The notes under the pieces were generated by a model that was not told the DNA's origin, ran no database searches, and saw only the letters and a list, made by a program, of their open reading frames with translations. Of a stretch of 6,502 nt of DNA, positions 5,998 to 6,502 are shown one piece after another; within the stretch, counting starts at the first letter, position 1, and each line of letters opens with the position of its first letter. The stretch comes from an uncultured bacterium (GTDB taxonomy: Bacteria; Armatimonadota; UBA5829; DSUL01). The DNA is taken from positions 1-6,502 of the forward strand of contig CALCJH010000229.1 in NCBI GenBank assembly GCA_937967775.1. Reading direction: 5' to 3'. The translations under genes and the position numbers were made by a program.

Positions 5998-6383
5998 CTC
6001 TGTACTCCCGGGCAAGATGTCGCACCGGTCTGAACGCCCGTCCGGCATTGCAGAAGGTCGTCCAGAAACGCACGCAGCTCCGCGATGGCCTCCTCATTGA
6101 CGGCCAAGTACACCCATTTTCCCCTGCGCTCCATCAGGATGAGTCCCGCTTCGCGCAGCTCTTTGAGGTGGTGGGAGACGGTGCTGGGCGCGATGTCGAA
6201 CCGGGAGCAAATATCGCCCACACAAGTATCGGACACACAGCAGACGTCTCCCGAATCAGGATCGGTTTCCACTCTGGCACCGCAGGAGTCAATGAATGCG
6301 AGGATGCCGAGCCGGGTGGGATCGGCCAGTGCGCGAAATGTTTCCGCTGCGCGGAGGACAAGGCTTGTCAATTCGACAGACAT
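5994..6383 (-). CDS. arsR: Arsenic-responsive repressor, ArsR/SmtB family
   Basis: The product is 129 aa from ATG 6383. A TTG at 6419 would add 12 residues but coincides with the promoter -35, so the ATG is preferred. This is a winged-helix dimeric repressor: LRAAETFRALADPTRLGIL at 10-28, recognition helix region IAPSTVSHHLKELREAGLI at 64-82, then the wing ERRGKWVYLAV at 85-95. It should bind the operon promoter and release it when arsenite binds. Cysteines are plentiful: C34, C48, C49, C54, C59, C113 and C124. The CVGDIC segment (54-59) aligns with CVCDLC of the Escherichia coli ArsR, but the middle cysteine is glycine. The vicinal pair C48-C49 in an Asp/Ser-rich insertion may supply the third ligand. 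No Shine-Dalgarno is seen, consistent with a leaderless mRNA. The gene is first in the operon. Confidence 0.95.
   Translation of the reverse strand: MSVELTSLVLRAAETFRALADPTRLGILAFIDSCGARVETDPDSGDVCCVSDTCVGDICSRFDIAPSTVSHHLKELREAGLILMERRGKWVYLAVNEEAIAELRAFLDDLLQCRTGVQTGATSCPGVQR
6357..6382. promoter_or_regulatory. Candidate ArsR operator: alternating GACA/TGTC half-sites
   Basis: GACAAGGCTTGTC (6357-6369) is a perfect 13-bp palindrome around one base. It overlaps the near-palindrome TGTCAATTCGACA (6366-6378), which has one mismatched pair. Half-sites GACA (6357), TGTC (6366) and GACA (6375) are exactly 9 bp apart, and another GACA follows at 6379. They lie just past the predicted transcription start, where a repressor would block the polymerase. 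They are also the first codons of arsR, so chance within coding sequence is possible. Confidence 0.4.
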
Positions 6384-6502
6384 CGAAATGATCTTATCCA
6401 ACGGCAGGCATTCCGTCAACTACGGTTCGCGCCCGGAAATGGGCCGGCGATAGATTATTGTCAGTGTGGGCACATTTTTTTCGCACAAGCTTTACATATG
6501 GG
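6384..6502. other. Upstream region of the ars operon
   Basis: No gene is seen here. Besides the promoter there is a GCCC-N6-GGGC inverted repeat (6431-6444), a short palindrome TGTGGGCACA (6465-6474), and a T7 run (6475-6481) just right of it. Read rightward, the last two look like a weak hairpin with a T-run, but the stem is only 4 bp. AATAAT on the minus strand (near 6455-6460) matches a -10 but has no good -35. Confidence 0.4.
6391..6419 (-). promoter_or_regulatory. ars operon promoter, -35 TTGACG / -10 TAAGAT
   Basis: On the minus strand TTGACG (6419-6414) and TAAGAT (6396-6391) are separated by exactly 17 bp. Seven bases then separate the -10 from the arsR ATG at 6383, so transcription would start at or within a base of the A of the start codon. 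ACGG-N8-CCGT, a short inverted repeat, lies between the -35 and -10 and could be bound by a regulator. Confidence 0.65.

Noticed and set aside
5998..6048. Longer start for ArsM at 6048
   Set aside because: It would overlap arsR by more than 50 nt. ATG 5997 has GGGAG at good spacing and the same ATGA overlap as the other junctions.
6465..6481. Terminator of an upstream rightward unit near the right edge
   Set aside because: The stem TGTG/CACA is only 4 bp and no gene on the plus strand precedes it.

Overview
This is a GC-rich bacterial window with dense coding, GC-biased third codon positions and good Shine-Dalgarno sites at most starts. It contains no phage, transposon, tRNA, rRNA or CRISPR sequence. 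The sequence alone does not fix the taxon. Secreted phosphodiester glycosidase and RsiV-like proteins, a GT2-TPR protein and a thioredoxin-type ArsC fit a high-GC Terrabacteria-type organism (Armatimonadota or a high-GC Firmicutes/Chloroflexi relative). That placement is a low-confidence inference.

Left part, minus strand (1-1604). A secreted phosphodiester glycosidase (NAGPA domain) gene at 825-1604 is followed by a hairpin-rich stretch (about 600-777) that may hold a 70-residue ORF. After it comes a TTG-initiated gene for a secreted DUF3298/RsiV-like protein (1-555), cut by the window edge. Both clear products are exported and probably work at the cell envelope.

Centre (1605-3660). A 298-bp divergent intergenic region is almost filled by consecutive stem-loops. 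It also carries a candidate promoter for the plus-strand gene at 1903-3660, which encodes a short glycosyltransferase-2-like domain fused to about ten TPR repeats. This gene converges on the arsenic operon, and the two stop codons share one CTAG.

Right part, minus strand (3657-6383 plus promoter). This is a complete arsenic-resistance operon in the order arsR, arsM, arsC, acr3. Each of the three junctions is a 4-nt ATGA overlap, so translation is probably coupled. ArsR would sense arsenite. ArsC would reduce arsenate to arsenite with thioredoxin. Acr3 would pump arsenite out, and ArsM would methylate it using S-adenosylmethionine. The promoter is unusual: a TTGACG-17-TAAGAT element lies so close to the arsR ATG that the mRNA should be leaderless. 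Palindromic GACA/TGTC half-sites cover the first codons and are candidate ArsR operators.

The ars functions themselves are well known. The parts most worth a second look are the chain of stem-loops at 1653-1858, the hairpin cluster at 600-777, the leaderless arsR start with its operator-like repeats, and the cysteine layout of ArsR.
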